Assembly (NCBI RefSeq): GCF_900168255.1
Contig: NZ_LT799838.1
Coordinates: forward strand, 1,550,001 to 1,614,000
Length of the DNA stretch: 64,000 bases
Direction of reading: 5' to 3'
From: Psychrobacter sp. DAB_AL43B
Lineage (GTDB): Bacteria; Pseudomonadota; Gammaproteobacteria; Pseudomonadales; Moraxellaceae
Position 1 is the first letter of the stretch. Every line of letters starts with the position of its first letter. A program made the translations under genes and the position numbers. Below the pieces are notes generated by a model. That model did no database searches. It was not told where the DNA came from and worked only from the letters and a program-made list of their open reading frames with translations. Positions 8,823 through 17,370 of the stretch are shown piece after piece.

Positions 8823-9680
8823 GGGCGTGTTGAACATTCACAATTTCAACCAGAGATAAGCACAAGCAAGCGCCACCGTATTCTCATAACTTTGCTTGAG
8901 CTTATCAAATCTTGTGGCAACTGCTCTATAGTTTTTTAGTTTAGCGAAAGCGTTTTCTACTAAGTGGCGGACTTTGTACAAGTCCCAATCCATATGGTCG
9001 TTAGAGGACTTCGTGTTTCGTTTTCGAGGGATGTTATCACGCGTCCCTGCTTGTTTAATATGCGCCCGCAGTGCCTCAGAATCATAACCCTTATCGGCGC
9101 ATACGGTCACTGTTGCGCTCAAATCTATGTTATCAATTAAGTCTGGTGCTATCTTCACATCATGAGTGGTGCCATCTGATAAGATAAAAGTGATTGGGTT
9201 ACCATGAGCATCAACCGCTAAATGGATCTTAGTGGCACGTCCTGCCACACTTTTGCTAATACCTTGCAGGTTCTCATTACCACCACTGCTATGCTGATGC
9301 GCTTTAATATGAGTACCATCGATAAAGACCCATTCGAGGTCTGAATCTTTGATTAATAAAGCGAACAACGCAATCAACTTATTACTGCGAAACCAGCGTT
9401 GATAAGCTTTGTAGATGGTATTAGGCTTACCAAAATTCTCGGGTAAGTCACGCCAAGGACAATCAACGCGCATTCGATAAAGTATACCTTCAACTGTTTG
9501 TCTTAGATTTCCTTTGTCATAAATATTCAGTTCTAGTAAGATAGGTCTTAGTCTAGTCCAGTGTTCATCTTTGAGCATGGTACGAGGCATAGCGAACGCG
9601 ATCTTTTGGTGTGAGAACTTAAAGATTAGACGTTCGCTATTTTTTTTGCCAACACTTTATCGCCAATGTTCAACACGCCC
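8823..9680. mobile_element. IS5-family insertion sequence, copy 2 (858 bp)
   Basis: Perfect 16-bp terminal inverted repeats GGGCGTGTTGAACATT lie at 8823-8838 and, complemented, at 9665-9680. TA flanks both ends (8821-8822 and 9681-9682). It is the same length and orientation as copy 1, with about seven base differences. It is inserted between the DUF4124 terminator and the 3' end of the SIMPL-domain gene, only 22 bp from that gene's stop codon. Confidence 0.95.
8838..9590 (-). CDS. IS5-family DDE transposase, copy 2
   Basis: This 250-residue transposase is identical to copy 1 except for Asp instead of Gly in RVDCPW near residue 43. All three presumed catalytic acidic positions and the full frame are kept. 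The remaining differences from copy 1 inside the frame are silent by my reading. Since the other copy carries Gly beside the CPWRDLP motif, the Asp could weaken activity, but this cannot be judged from sequence. The enzyme would act on both copies because their inverted repeats match. Confidence 0.93.
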   Translation of the reverse strand: MPRTMLKDEHWTRLRPILLELNIYDKGNLRQTVEGILYRMRVDCPWRDLPENFGKPNTIYKAYQRWFRSNKLIALFALLIKDSDLEWVFIDGTHIKAHQHSSGGNENLQGISKSVAGRATKIHLAVDAHGNPITFILSDGTTHDVKIAPDLIDNIDLSATVTVCADKGYDSEALRAHIKQAGTRDNIPRKRNTKSSNDHMDWDLYKVRHLVENAFAKLKNYRAVATRFDKLKQSYENTVALACAYLWLKL

Positions 9681-9702
9681 TAATGATATTAATCTTTTTA
9701 AC

Positions 9703-10419
9703 TTATTTGGTTAACTCAATCGTGCCATTAGCAGTCACTGAAATCGTACTATTACCAGATTCAAAGTTTTGGCTTGGTACTGCCGCATCGGCCGATTCAG
9801 CTTTCATGCTCATCGCGTTATACATAGGGCGTGGATAGTTGCTGCCAGTGTTTAGGTTAACGTTGACGACACGATAGCTGCGCGCATCCCATGCCCGAGT
9901 CATATTTTTAGCTTGTTGCTGAAAGGCGCGTGAAGCATCAGTCATCAGTTTTTGCTCTAACGCATTCTTTTTGATATCTGAAACCCCGAAGCTGAGGTTT
10001 TCCATGACCAAGGTTTCTTGCAAATCAGCAATCAGCTGACTGGTTGCGGTAAAGTCGGTACTTTTTAGATCTATATTCGCCTGTCCTGTCCAACCGATGA
10101 TTTTGTTATTCTTATCATAGCGTGGGTAGGTACGCTGTTGTCCCGTGCTAACGGTGACAGTCGGGTAGCGTTTAGCAATTTTTAAGGCATTATTAATTGA
10201 AGTGTTTAGTGTGGTTGCCAATGCTTTGGCATCGGTTGCCTGTGCTTTTTTATATAAGCTGGCAGTGACCTCATCGTTTTGAATCTCTTCTTTGACTTCT
10301 GCTTGGAAAGTAAGCTGGTCATAGCCCGTTGGTTCTGCATGAGCACTGCCCATCATGACGGTTAATAGACAAGCGGTGCCAGTGGCGAGAGCGGCTTTAT
10401 TGATTAGAGTGGTTTTCAT
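9703..10419 (-). CDS. SIMPL-domain (DUF541) periplasmic protein
   Basis: The protein starts MKTTLINKAALATG and has a classic signal peptide cleaved after AHA near residue 28. The mature part looks like the SIMPL/DUF541 family: TVSTGQQRTYPRYDKNNKIIGWTGQANIDLKS in the middle (quoted in part as YDKNNKIIGWTGQ) and SISVTANGTIEL-like strands at the end. Proteins of this family are periplasmic or outer-membrane-associated, and their roles are poorly known; one E. coli member, YggE, is linked to oxidative stress. A longer in-frame start 15 codons upstream (MNIININ) was rejected because GGAG sits just before the chosen ATG. IS copy 2 lies directly after its stop. Confidence 0.8.
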   Translation of the reverse strand: MKTTLINKAALATGTACLLTVMMGSAHAEPTGYDQLTFQAEVKEEIQNDEVTASLYKKAQATDAKALATTLNTSINNALKIAKRYPTVTVSTGQQRTYPRYDKNNKIIGWTGQANIDLKSTDFTATSQLIADLQETLVMENLSFGVSDIKKNALEQKLMTDASRAFQQQAKNMTRAWDARSYRVVNVNLNTGSNYPRPMYNAMSMKAESADAAVPSQNFESGNSTISVTANGTIELTK

Positions 10420-10695
10420 GGTAATCTCCGAAATAAAATTGATATTAATATTGATTATGTTCAACTAAAAATTATTTTCTGTATTAAAAGCGATGGTACT
10501 AGAGGTTATAGACGCGCATTTTATTTATTAGAAGATGTTTAGTGCTTTTAGCTTCATTAGCTAAAATAGCAAAATTCAGATGAGTTGCTGTGAGAATTTT
10601 GTCACTTACGGTTACGGGCTGTGTGTTACGGAGTAGGTTGCTGGCTAGATTACGAGGTTCTTTATCATATAAACCAATCTGTTTGACGATTGGGG
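10420..10695. other. Gene-free spacer between SIMPL gene and ffs
   Basis: This AT-rich stretch separates two divergent transcripts. I see the GGAG ribosome site of the SIMPL gene at its left edge and no convincing ORF. Hypothetical frames running across it also cover the SRP RNA and are not credible. Confidence 0.6.
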
Positions 10696-10723
10696 TTGTA
10701 ATAATGAAAAATTCTTGTATAAT
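10696..10723 (+). promoter_or_regulatory. Promoter of the SRP RNA gene
   Basis: TTGTAA at 10696-10701 and a perfect TATAAT at 10718-10723 are separated by 16 nt. Transcription should start near 10730, at the predicted 5' end of the RNA. Confidence 0.75.
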
Positions 10724-10731
10724 CTGCAACT

Positions 10732-10840
10732 GGTGGCTCCATTGGTAGCCTCGCAACATTGTTCTATGAATCCCGCCAGGACCGGAAGGTAGCAACGGTA
10801 ATAGTTATAATGTGTGCCGAGGATGTGCTTTTGGAGTCGC
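10732..10840 (+). ncRNA. ffs: Signal recognition particle 4.5S RNA
   Basis: This is the small bacterial SRP RNA, which binds Ffh and targets nascent membrane proteins to FtsY. The conserved domain IV is unmistakable: CAGGACCGGAAGGTAGCA includes the GGAA tetraloop and the asymmetric internal loop bound by the Ffh M domain. TGTGTGCCGAGGATG forms the other side. The ends pair as GGTGGCTCCA with TGGAGTCGC, and a run of eight T residues follows directly, acting as terminator. Length of about 109 nt fits the gammaproteobacterial 4.5S type without an Alu domain. Confidence 0.95.
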
Positions 10841-10905
10841 TTTTTTTTGCCCAAAATTTGATGATGGCATTAAAAAAGCGTTTGAAATGTTTTATTCTGA
10901 CAATA

Positions 10906-10933
10906 AGTCCTTCATTATAAAGGGCTTTTTTTT
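10906..10933 (+). terminator. Terminator-like hairpin upstream of lemA
   Basis: AGTCCTT and AAGGGCT form a 7-bp stem with one G-T pair, followed by eight T residues. It may back up termination of ffs transcription before lemA. Confidence 0.65.
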
Positions 10934-11047
10934 CGCCTGTATTCCATCCGATTTTAAACTTTGAGTTATAAATATGGGTTAAAATACAATGTAGTAACCT
11001 TTATTAACAATAACTTCCGTTATCAATGCGAAACGTTTTGGGATTTT

Positions 11048-11647
11048 ATGATGAAAATGTTTGTTTGGCTATTCATTGCAGTAGTGATATTGATCGTGGT
11101 CTTTGGGGTATCAATCTTTAATAAATTGGTACGCGCCCGTAATCAGGCAAAAAATGGTTTTTCTCAGATAGATGTACAGCTTAAACGTCGTCATGATTTA
11201 ATTCCAAACTTAGTTGAAACCGCCAAGCGTTATTTAACGCACGAAGAAGAAACGCTGACTCGTGTTATTAGTGCGCGTAACCATGCTCAAAGTCTACAAG
11301 ACTCTACTCAGCATCAGCCCGATTCGCTTGAGCATATGGCGTTATTTGCTAAAGCAGAGAGCATGTTATCTAAAGCTTTAGGTCAATTTTCTGCCGTGGT
11401 AGAAGCATATCCTGAGTTAAAGGCAGATAGTATGATTAAAGAGCTGATGGATGAGCTGACCAATACTGAAAACCGCATTAGTTTTGCGCGTCAGCATTAT
11501 AATGATAGCGTGATGTTTTACAACAATGATCGCGAAGTATTCCCAAATAATTTGATTAGCACGACCTTTGGCTTTCGTCCATTAAGTCAATTGGTGTTTG
11601 AAGATAGAAAGGCGATTGCTCAAGCACCGGTTGTTAATATGAGCTAG
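11048..11647 (+). CDS. lemA: LemA family protein
   Basis: This 199-residue protein starts MMKMFVWLFIAVVILIVV, an N-terminal membrane anchor, followed by a helical cytoplasmic or periplasmic bundle. The family hallmark FNKLVRARNQAKNGFSQIDVQLKRRHDLIPNLVE is present (shown here as RNQAKNGFSQIDVQLKRR). AFARQHYND-type residues near the end (ISFARQHYNDSV) and the C-terminal FPNNLIS also match the family. A longer in-frame start at 10961 was rejected because it adds 29 non-hydrophobic residues before the anchor. LemA proteins commonly sit beside M48 metalloproteases, as here. Biochemical function is unknown; a role in envelope protein quality control is inferred from the partner. Confidence 0.88.
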   Translation: MMKMFVWLFIAVVILIVVFGVSIFNKLVRARNQAKNGFSQIDVQLKRRHDLIPNLVETAKRYLTHEEETLTRVISARNHAQSLQDSTQHQPDSLEHMALFAKAESMLSKALGQFSAVVEAYPELKADSMIKELMDELTNTENRISFARQHYNDSVMFYNNDREVFPNNLISTTFGFRPLSQLVFEDRKAIAQAPVVNMS

Positions 11648-11705
11648 TGCTGTACTACATTCATAGGCTCAAATGTATTTAGCATTCTTTAGGTCAGGCA
11701 AATAG

Positions 11706-14700
11706 ATGGATTTTTTTGGCGAACAGCGCAAACGTACTCAGCGCAGCCTACTGCTGTATGGGCTATTTTTTCTTATTATATTCGCGCATATTGCGGTGGC
11801 ACTCGGTGTCATGGCGCTGTTGCTCACGCTATTTACTGGTGGCATTTATTATTGGGCATTGATACTGGTTGTTGTATGGACGATCGGTAGCTTCGTCATT
11901 GGTAGTTTTTTGGAGTATGGACGCTTAGCAGCAGGGGGTCGTGCGATTGCTCAGCGAGTTGGCGCAGTTCGGTTGTTTGTTGACCATAGCCAAGATGCTT
12001 GGGAGCATAGTCGCGGGGTTAGCCATCAGCATGAGCCGGTACAAAAGGTTCGCTTTAGCGCGCGTCATATCGCGGTACGTGATGAGCGTGATTTCCCGCC
12101 TGTTTACCGTCGTTATTATGAAATTGCCCAGCAGCTGGCCATTGCTTCAGGTTTGAGTATGCCAATTCTATATGTGCTGCCTGATGAGCAAGGGATTAAT
12201 GGTTTCGTCGCGGGTCGTCATAGCCAAGATATGGTGCTGGTGGTGACTCAAGGGGCGCTTGATAAGCTGTCTGATGAGGCACTATACGGGCTCATAGGGC
12301 ATGAATATGGTCATATATTGCATGGCGATGCTACATTTAATTTACAATTAATGGTGGTGCTAGCAGGCCTACAATTACTCTATGACTGGAGTGATTCTAT
12401 TAATAATATTGGCTCTAGCCGTCACAATAATCATCACAATGATTTTGATAATGCTGTTAATCAAAATAAACCTTTACCACAAAGAGCCATTGATAGCCAT
12501 GCTCGCAGCACTGAGGTACAAACGGCAAGTTTTACGACTCATAGTGAGTGGGTAACCTACTGGAAAAAGCAATCCCAAAGCCAGCAGTCATCAGTTAAAA
12601 GTCAAGCAATGTGGTTACAAAATAGACGAGACACTGATCGGCAAGCGCCTCGTAATATTTGGACATTGCTGATACATGGATTGAGCTTTTCTAGCATGGC
12701 CAGTGCGCAGCTAATCAAGCATAGCTTTAACCGTGAGCGTGAATTACTCGCCGATGCCACCAGCATACAGCTCACGCGCTCGCCGGCGATTATGGAAACC
12801 TTAAAGGCCATTCATCGAGATTCTCTAGGCTCGCGCTTATCAAGTATCGCTGATATCAATGGACTCAGCCACTTCTTCTTTGCCAGTAGTGGAGCGGACT
12901 TGGGTGATGTTTCATGGTTTGCTACGCATCCAAGCTTAGCTGAACGTATGAGTGCTATTAATGCCAATGTTTACCAAAAATTTGCTGTACAAGTCGCCAA
13001 AGAAAAGCGCGTAAATCAAAACAAAATCAAAGAGATATATGAGCAGCGACGATTAGGCGATTGGGGAGTGATAACAGCAAATAGCCTAAGTAAAATTACG
13101 CAAGGAAAAACCGCAAGTCAATCTCCACCACTTAATTCTCAATTAACATCCGATATTAATAAAAGCAATGCTAATAAAGACAGTTATTCAGCTAAGAAAA
13201 GCGTTGCTAGCAATCCTGATGAGACTATTGGCAAAGAAATTGCTGCCTTTTCTACTGTTGAAATGAGTAGTGACTCAGAAACAGACGATGGGCTTGAGTT
13301 TGTCGTAGAGCAAGACGTCGTTATTGATGGGCGTTTGCAGGTACAGGCGCGTGAGATTGGTACTTATAAGTTGTTAAAGCCTTGGGAAGCAAAACCTGAT
13401 AGCGATTTGCCAGCGAAAGACTTAGTCAGTTTCGATGATATACAAAAAGTCTCCCTGCCGCAGTATATTCTCAATCACATTCATCATCCGCTAGGGGCAC
13501 TCGCACTTATCGAGACGGCAATGCTATGCCATCAAGGTCGCATACTTTCAACGACTGCAACTTATGATTTGGCTGATATCTGGATTGGGATTCCTAGTGA
13601 TAAAATATATGCTACGACCGATGATGATATTAAATCTAAAGCTCGCATTGCTAGCGATGAGAAAAATTTACCGCATACCATAGATCATAAGTTATTAGAG
13701 ATGGTTGCCAGTATCGACCGCCGCTTAGATAATACTTTAATTATGCTGGCGATAAAACAACTGTCTCAACATGATTTATCTGAAAATGCTATCAATGAAT
13801 TACGTTTAAAGAGTGAAAGCAGCTATAGCAACCAAAGTTACCAGGATTATATTCAGCAAGAAAAAAGTCGTAAGATGCTTAGTCGTTATCAGAAAGGCAT
13901 ACTTGAGTTATTTGAACGTCAGCTAACAGCCAATTTAAGCAAAAATTTTGCTGATAATATAATGAATGAAGGAGATAATATCGGTAAATTTAAACCAGTA
14001 TGCACTCATTCAAATAATACCAAATCACGAACACCATCGATTTTAGCATTATGGCAGGCGCTGCATTTACAGCAACTTCTACCCGTATTGAATACAATAC
14101 TAAATGATGAATATTCAAATGAATACTGGTCTTGGCAGCAAAAACTGCAAGCTGGTAGGGATGATATAATTGCCCAACTTGATCCTTCAGATCAGGTATT
14201 CGACAGCCTCGGTATTGCTGAGCAAGCGATGTTGACGTTATTGGCTTATCGCTTATCAAACGATGCTAAAGGTCAGATGACGCCAGCGCTCGACGTTAAT
14301 AATACCAGTGTTGCTTATTATGCCGTGGACTTGCGACGTCAAACGCGCCTGATTGATATTGATTTAGCAGCTGTTAGCGAGGCAAACTTACAATGGTTGC
14401 TGCTTACTGCACAAAATTTAAATAGTGTTCAACTACTGGCGTTGCTAGAAGCTGTGCCTATCTTTGAGTCCTCTACCGCAGATCTTAAGCATGACGATAA
14501 CATTCAAAAAAAGCAACAAGAGCGACAACAGCACAACCATCAAATAGATTATAATGCGACTACCAATAAGCCTTATGCTTATAATGATTACCGGCAATGG
14601 CTGAGTACATTGCATACGGCAATGTTACACGATACGATAGTCAGTCAGGATGAATATGATTGCTTGACCTTACTATCAGAACACTGGTTAAAGGTTCGAC

Positions 14701-14711
14701 AGCTTTTTTAG
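11706..14711 (+). CDS. M48-family membrane zinc metalloprotease with very long C-terminal extension
   Basis: The protein is 1001 residues. Two hydrophobic segments span about residues 14-75. The protease domain carries the zinc motif HEYGH at 199-203 and the third ligand region NRERELLADATS near 340-350. The family includes HtpX and Oma1 but those are only about 300-450 residues. After the catalytic domain, roughly residues 430-1000 form a polar, helix-rich region with no recognised domain; its end (LHTAMLHDTIVSQDEYDCLTL) recalls the TerB-like tail seen in larger M48 proteins of other proteobacteria. It follows lemA by 58 bp and precedes the candidate holD by 58 bp. Membrane-protein quality control is the likely role, inferred from family. 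Confidence 0.85.
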   Translation: MDFFGEQRKRTQRSLLLYGLFFLIIFAHIAVALGVMALLLTLFTGGIYYWALILVVVWTIGSFVIGSFLEYGRLAAGGRAIAQRVGAVRLFVDHSQDAWEHSRGVSHQHEPVQKVRFSARHIAVRDERDFPPVYRRYYEIAQQLAIASGLSMPILYVLPDEQGINGFVAGRHSQDMVLVVTQGALDKLSDEALYGLIGHEYGHILHGDATFNLQLMVVLAGLQLLYDWSDSINNIGSSRHNNHHNDFDNAVNQNKPLPQRAIDSHARSTEVQTASFTTHSEWVTYWKKQSQSQQSSVKSQAMWLQNRRDTDRQAPRNIWTLLIHGLSFSSMASAQLIKHSFNRERELLADATSIQLTRSPAIMETLKAIHRDSLGSRLSSIADINGLSHFFFASSGADLGDVSWFATHPSLAERMSAINANVYQKFAVQVAKEKRVNQNKIKEIYEQRRLGDWGVITANSLSKITQGKTASQSPPLNSQLTSDINKSNANKDSYSAKKSVASNPDETIGKEIAAFSTVEMSSDSETDDGLEFVVEQDVVIDGRLQVQAREIGTYKLLKPWEAKPDSDLPAKDLVSFDDIQKVSLPQYILNHIHHPLGALALIETAMLCHQGRILSTTATYDLADIWIGIPSDKIYATTDDDIKSKARIASDEKNLPHTIDHKLLEMVASIDRRLDNTLIMLAIKQLSQHDLSENAINELRLKSESSYSNQSYQDYIQQEKSRKMLSRYQKGILELFERQLTANLSKNFADNIMNEGDNIGKFKPVCTHSNNTKSRTPSILALWQALHLQQLLPVLNTILNDEYSNEYWSWQQKLQAGRDDIIAQLDPSDQVFDSLGIAEQAMLTLLAYRLSNDAKGQMTPALDVNNTSVAYYAVDLRRQTRLIDIDLAAVSEANLQWLLLTAQNLNSVQLLALLEAVPIFESSTADLKHDDNIQKKQQERQQHNHQIDYNATTNKPYAYNDYRQWLSTLHTAMLHDTIVSQDEYDCLTLLSEHWLKVRQLF

Positions 14712-14769
14712 TGTTTTTTGAGATTAAAATTTGTAAACCCATTTAAGATAAATAGGATAGTAGAGTCGC

Positions 14770-15654
14770 ATGAGTGATATCCAAGACCCGCTGGTTGTAT
14801 TGCAGCATCGTATGCAGCAGCGTCAGATTTTAGCGATGATGGGTATCAATCAGTGGGTGCAGCCGAATTCTGAAACGATGAATATCGCAGATATTTCTGC
14901 ACCTGCTTTATCTGATTCTACTATCATTAATAGCGCCATTCAGTCTATTACTGCTGATGCAACCATTCTACAGCCCAGCATCAGCCATGCAATGACAGAA
15001 CGTCCAAGTGATGATGCGGCAAACGTTGACCATTCAAATGTTGAGTCCGTGGGCGCTATATCAGGTATAGTAGATGATGAGTTTATCAACCACTATCATG
15101 AGCCAGATTTAAGCTATCCTGACCAACAAAGCCCCGTTACCTATAGCTTTGACACAACTGTTCCTGATGCCTCTAATACAGCCGTTACGCCCCTCATAGA
15201 TACTGTCGTCCAGCAAGCCGCTATTTCTAACATCAATAACACTGATAGCTTTAAAGATGATGGTTTTAAAGAGGAGATCTTTAAAAAAGTAGCACCGTTT
15301 GACTTGCAAGGTGGTCGCTACGGTAACTGGGTGATATTGGTTGATATCCAAGCCCTTAATAATGACAGTCAAAAACTATGGCAAAATATCACGCAAGCGC
15401 TATCAATTACCTGTGAGACGACATCATTTCCTATCTGTGAAGGTATGGATACGGCTGAGCTTGCCAATGCCAGTCTTGCTGGATACGTTTTTAAGATTGG
15501 TCGTAGTGAAGATATACAGGTTGCGGCATTAACGCCATTGCCTGATGGGCTTGAGCATCCTAATCTGACTACGGCACCAACTTTAGATGACATGCTTACT
15601 GATAGTAGCTTAAAGCGTCAGCTTTGGAAGCTGCTTTCTGATTCGGCTGATTAA
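14770..15654 (+). CDS. holD: Probable DNA polymerase III psi subunit (HolD-like) with long linker
   Basis: This 294-residue protein has no clear database-style motif but its two ends resemble E. coli HolD, the psi subunit that links the clamp loader to chi and SSB. Residues 16-33 (RQILAMMGINQWVQP) match the psi N-terminal peptide with its LGITQW motif. Residues 180-294 follow the psi core in order: WVILVDIQALNND, ITQALSI, YVFKIG, then TAPTLDDMLTDSSLKRQLWKLL, comparable with E. coli SPALTDLRANPTARAALWQQI. Between them lies an acidic, low-complexity linker of about 140 residues that E. coli psi lacks. No rimI follows; serC comes next. The alignment is from memory, so this is a supported hypothesis. 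Confidence 0.55.
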   Translation: MSDIQDPLVVLQHRMQQRQILAMMGINQWVQPNSETMNIADISAPALSDSTIINSAIQSITADATILQPSISHAMTERPSDDAANVDHSNVESVGAISGIVDDEFINHYHEPDLSYPDQQSPVTYSFDTTVPDASNTAVTPLIDTVVQQAAISNINNTDSFKDDGFKEEIFKKVAPFDLQGGRYGNWVILVDIQALNNDSQKLWQNITQALSITCETTSFPICEGMDTAELANASLAGYVFKIGRSEDIQVAALTPLPDGLEHPNLTTAPTLDDMLTDSSLKRQLWKLLSDSAD

Positions 15655-15668
15655 TAATGAATTTTTTG

Positions 15669-15674
15669 TATAAT
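15669..15674 (+). promoter_or_regulatory. Candidate -10 box upstream of serC
   Basis: A perfect TATAAT lies in an AT-rich stretch after the holD-like gene. No convincing -35 partner was found. If used, the serC leader would include the whole MITE at 15745-15876. Confidence 0.3.
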
Positions 15675-15744
15675 TAATAATGATTATTTTGTATAACAGT
15701 AAGTTTGTGAAAAAACTATAAAGTCATTAGCAACTAAAATAAAA

Positions 15745-15876
15745 GGTGGTGTATCAAAAAGTATGCTGATTAAAATTTAAACAATTCTTGGAGCCTTGAA
15801 AGCCCTGTAGGATCAGAGAACGTAGCATAGATTTCTTATTGACTTTTATCGCCAGCATACTTTTTAGAACACCACC
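15745..15876. mobile_element. 132-bp MITE with 8-bp target duplication
   Basis: The element begins GGTGGTGTATCAAAAAGTAT and ends with the complement of GGTGGTGTTCTAAAAAGTAT; the 24-bp ends match except for three adjacent bases. Perfect 8-bp direct repeats AAATAAAA flank it at 15737-15744 and 15877-15884. It is too short to encode a transposase. The interior still resembles the end of an IS rather than host DNA, so it is probably an internal-deletion derivative. An 8-bp duplication with GG-starting ends would suit the IS1595 family, but I cannot confirm that. Confidence 0.8.
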
Positions 15877-15961
15877 AAATAAAAATGTAAAAAGTGTTTT
15901 AATCATTAAGTTTTCAATCCCAATTAACAACAATAATCCCATCAAACTTAGGATGATAGCT

Positions 15962-17083
15962 ATGTCTACAAACTCAGCCTCTACAACTGAACATCACCGT
16001 GTACCTAACTTTTCTGCCGGACCTGCTACGATACCGACCGCTGTATTATCACGTGCCCAAGAAGAATTGCTCGACTGGCAAGGACGTGGTGTATCAGTGA
16101 TGGAAATCAGCCATCGTAGTAAAGAGTACATCGCGATTACTGAAAAAGCCGAGGCTAAACTGCGTTCATTGATGGACATTCCAGATAATTATAAAGTGCT
16201 GTTTTTACAAGGCGGCGCCAGCTTACAGTTTTCAGCGATTCCATTAAACTTGTTAAATAATGGACGTGCTGATTATCTCAATACCGGTACTTGGTCAGGC
16301 AAAGCGGTCAAAGAAGCAGAGCGCTATGCCAAACTTGGTCTTGGTGAAATTAATGTGGTTGCAACAGGTAAAGGCAGCAATTTTACTGATGTGCCTGAGC
16401 AAAATGAATGGGCTATTAGCGAAGATGCCGCTTACTTTCATTATTGTGCCAATGAAACCATTCATGGTTTACAGATATTTGAACCACCACAAGTTGATGC
16501 GCCCATTATCGTTGATATGTCTTCTTGTATCTTGTCACAGCCAATCGACGTCTCTAAATTTGGCATGATTTACGCTGGTGCACAAAAGAATATTGGCCCT
16601 GCAGGTCTAGTGATTGTCGTCATCCGTGAAGATTTATTAGGGCAGGCAAGTGAGTGGTGCCCGCTACTGATGAACTATGAACATCAGGCTGAAAAAGAGT
16701 CGATGTCAAACACACCAGCGACCTATTCTTGGTATTTAGCAGGTTTGGTTTTTGACTGGTTAGAAGAGCAGGGCGGCGTCGCGGCTATCGGCAAAATCAA
16801 CCAGCAAAAAGCGGACTTACTTTATAAGACGATTGATGACAGCAGCTTTTATAGCAATCCAGTTGCCCCTAAATATCGCTCTATCATGAACGTACCGTTT
16901 ACGCTAGCAGATGCTAGCCTTGACAAGATATTCTTAGAAGAGTCAGAAGCAGCAGGCTTACTGCATCTAAAAGGTCACCGCGATGTGGGCGGTATGCGTG
17001 CCAGTATTTACAATGCGGTGTCGTTAGAATGGGTACAGCAACTAGTCGACTTTATGATTGCGTTTGAAAAGAAACACGCTTAA
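15962..17083 (+). CDS. serC: Phosphoserine aminotransferase
   Basis: SerC interconverts 3-phosphohydroxypyruvate and phosphoserine for serine synthesis, and acts in pyridoxine synthesis through 4-phosphohydroxythreonine. The start MSTNSASTTEHH is followed by the family opening PNFSAGPATIPTAVL. The PLP-binding lysine is in YAGAQKNIGPAGL near residue 206, and GGMRASIYNAVS is the usual C-terminal substrate-binding stretch. The 373-residue length is about normal (360 plus a short extension). A frame extending back to 15839 was rejected because it translates the right end of the MITE; TAGGA lies just before the chosen ATG. A strong terminator closes the gene. Confidence 0.95.
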   Translation: MSTNSASTTEHHRVPNFSAGPATIPTAVLSRAQEELLDWQGRGVSVMEISHRSKEYIAITEKAEAKLRSLMDIPDNYKVLFLQGGASLQFSAIPLNLLNNGRADYLNTGTWSGKAVKEAERYAKLGLGEINVVATGKGSNFTDVPEQNEWAISEDAAYFHYCANETIHGLQIFEPPQVDAPIIVDMSSCILSQPIDVSKFGMIYAGAQKNIGPAGLVIVVIREDLLGQASEWCPLLMNYEHQAEKESMSNTPATYSWYLAGLVFDWLEEQGGVAAIGKINQQKADLLYKTIDDSSFYSNPVAPKYRSIMNVPFTLADASLDKIFLEESEAAGLLHLKGHRDVGGMRASIYNAVSLEWVQQLVDFMIAFEKKHA

Positions 17084-17118
17084 GTACTGCTAAGGTTTTA
17101 ATTATTGCTAAGTTTTAG

Positions 17119-17154
17119 AAAAAAGACGCAACTTTTATAAGCTGCGTCTTTTTT
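17119..17154 (+). terminator. serC terminator
   Basis: A 12-bp stem AAAAAAGACGCA with its complement encloses a 12-nt loop and finishes in a T-run, 36 bp after the serC stop. Confidence 0.92.
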
Positions 17155-17219
17155 ATGAGGAATGAATATGCTTCTTGGGTGAATAATACGTCAAGCAGCC
17201 TACTTAATCCTGTAAAGCA

Positions 17220-17249
17220 TTAGGTTAAAAAACCTAAGTTTGTTATGAT
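17220..17249 (+). promoter_or_regulatory. Palindrome and -10 box before yejA
   Basis: The 18-bp palindrome TTAGGTTAAAAAACCTAA (17220-17237) lies just upstream of a TATGAT box (17244-17249). It overlaps where a -35 element would be, so it could be an operator for the yej genes. No regulator is identified. Confidence 0.3.
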
Positions 17250-17370
17250 GAAATTTTGCGGTATTTATCGCTTTTAGTGATTTCTTATTTAAGCTGTCAT
17301 TAGCTTGCCGTTATTAGGTAATTTTTCAATATAGTCATTGGTTGCATACAGGGTTGGTGATAACTTCATT

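Noticed and set aside
4781..9680. Composite transposon carrying glnA
   Set aside because: Each IS has its own TA flank and the interior is a normal housekeeping locus with its own regulation; independent insertions explain it better.
10499..10854. Two minus-strand ORFs across the SRP RNA gene
   Set aside because: They translate the complement of ffs and its promoter; the RNA gene explains the sequence.
15754..15945. 63-codon minus-strand ORF across the MITE
   Set aside because: It is a fragment produced by the element's ends, without ribosome site or complete transposase domain.
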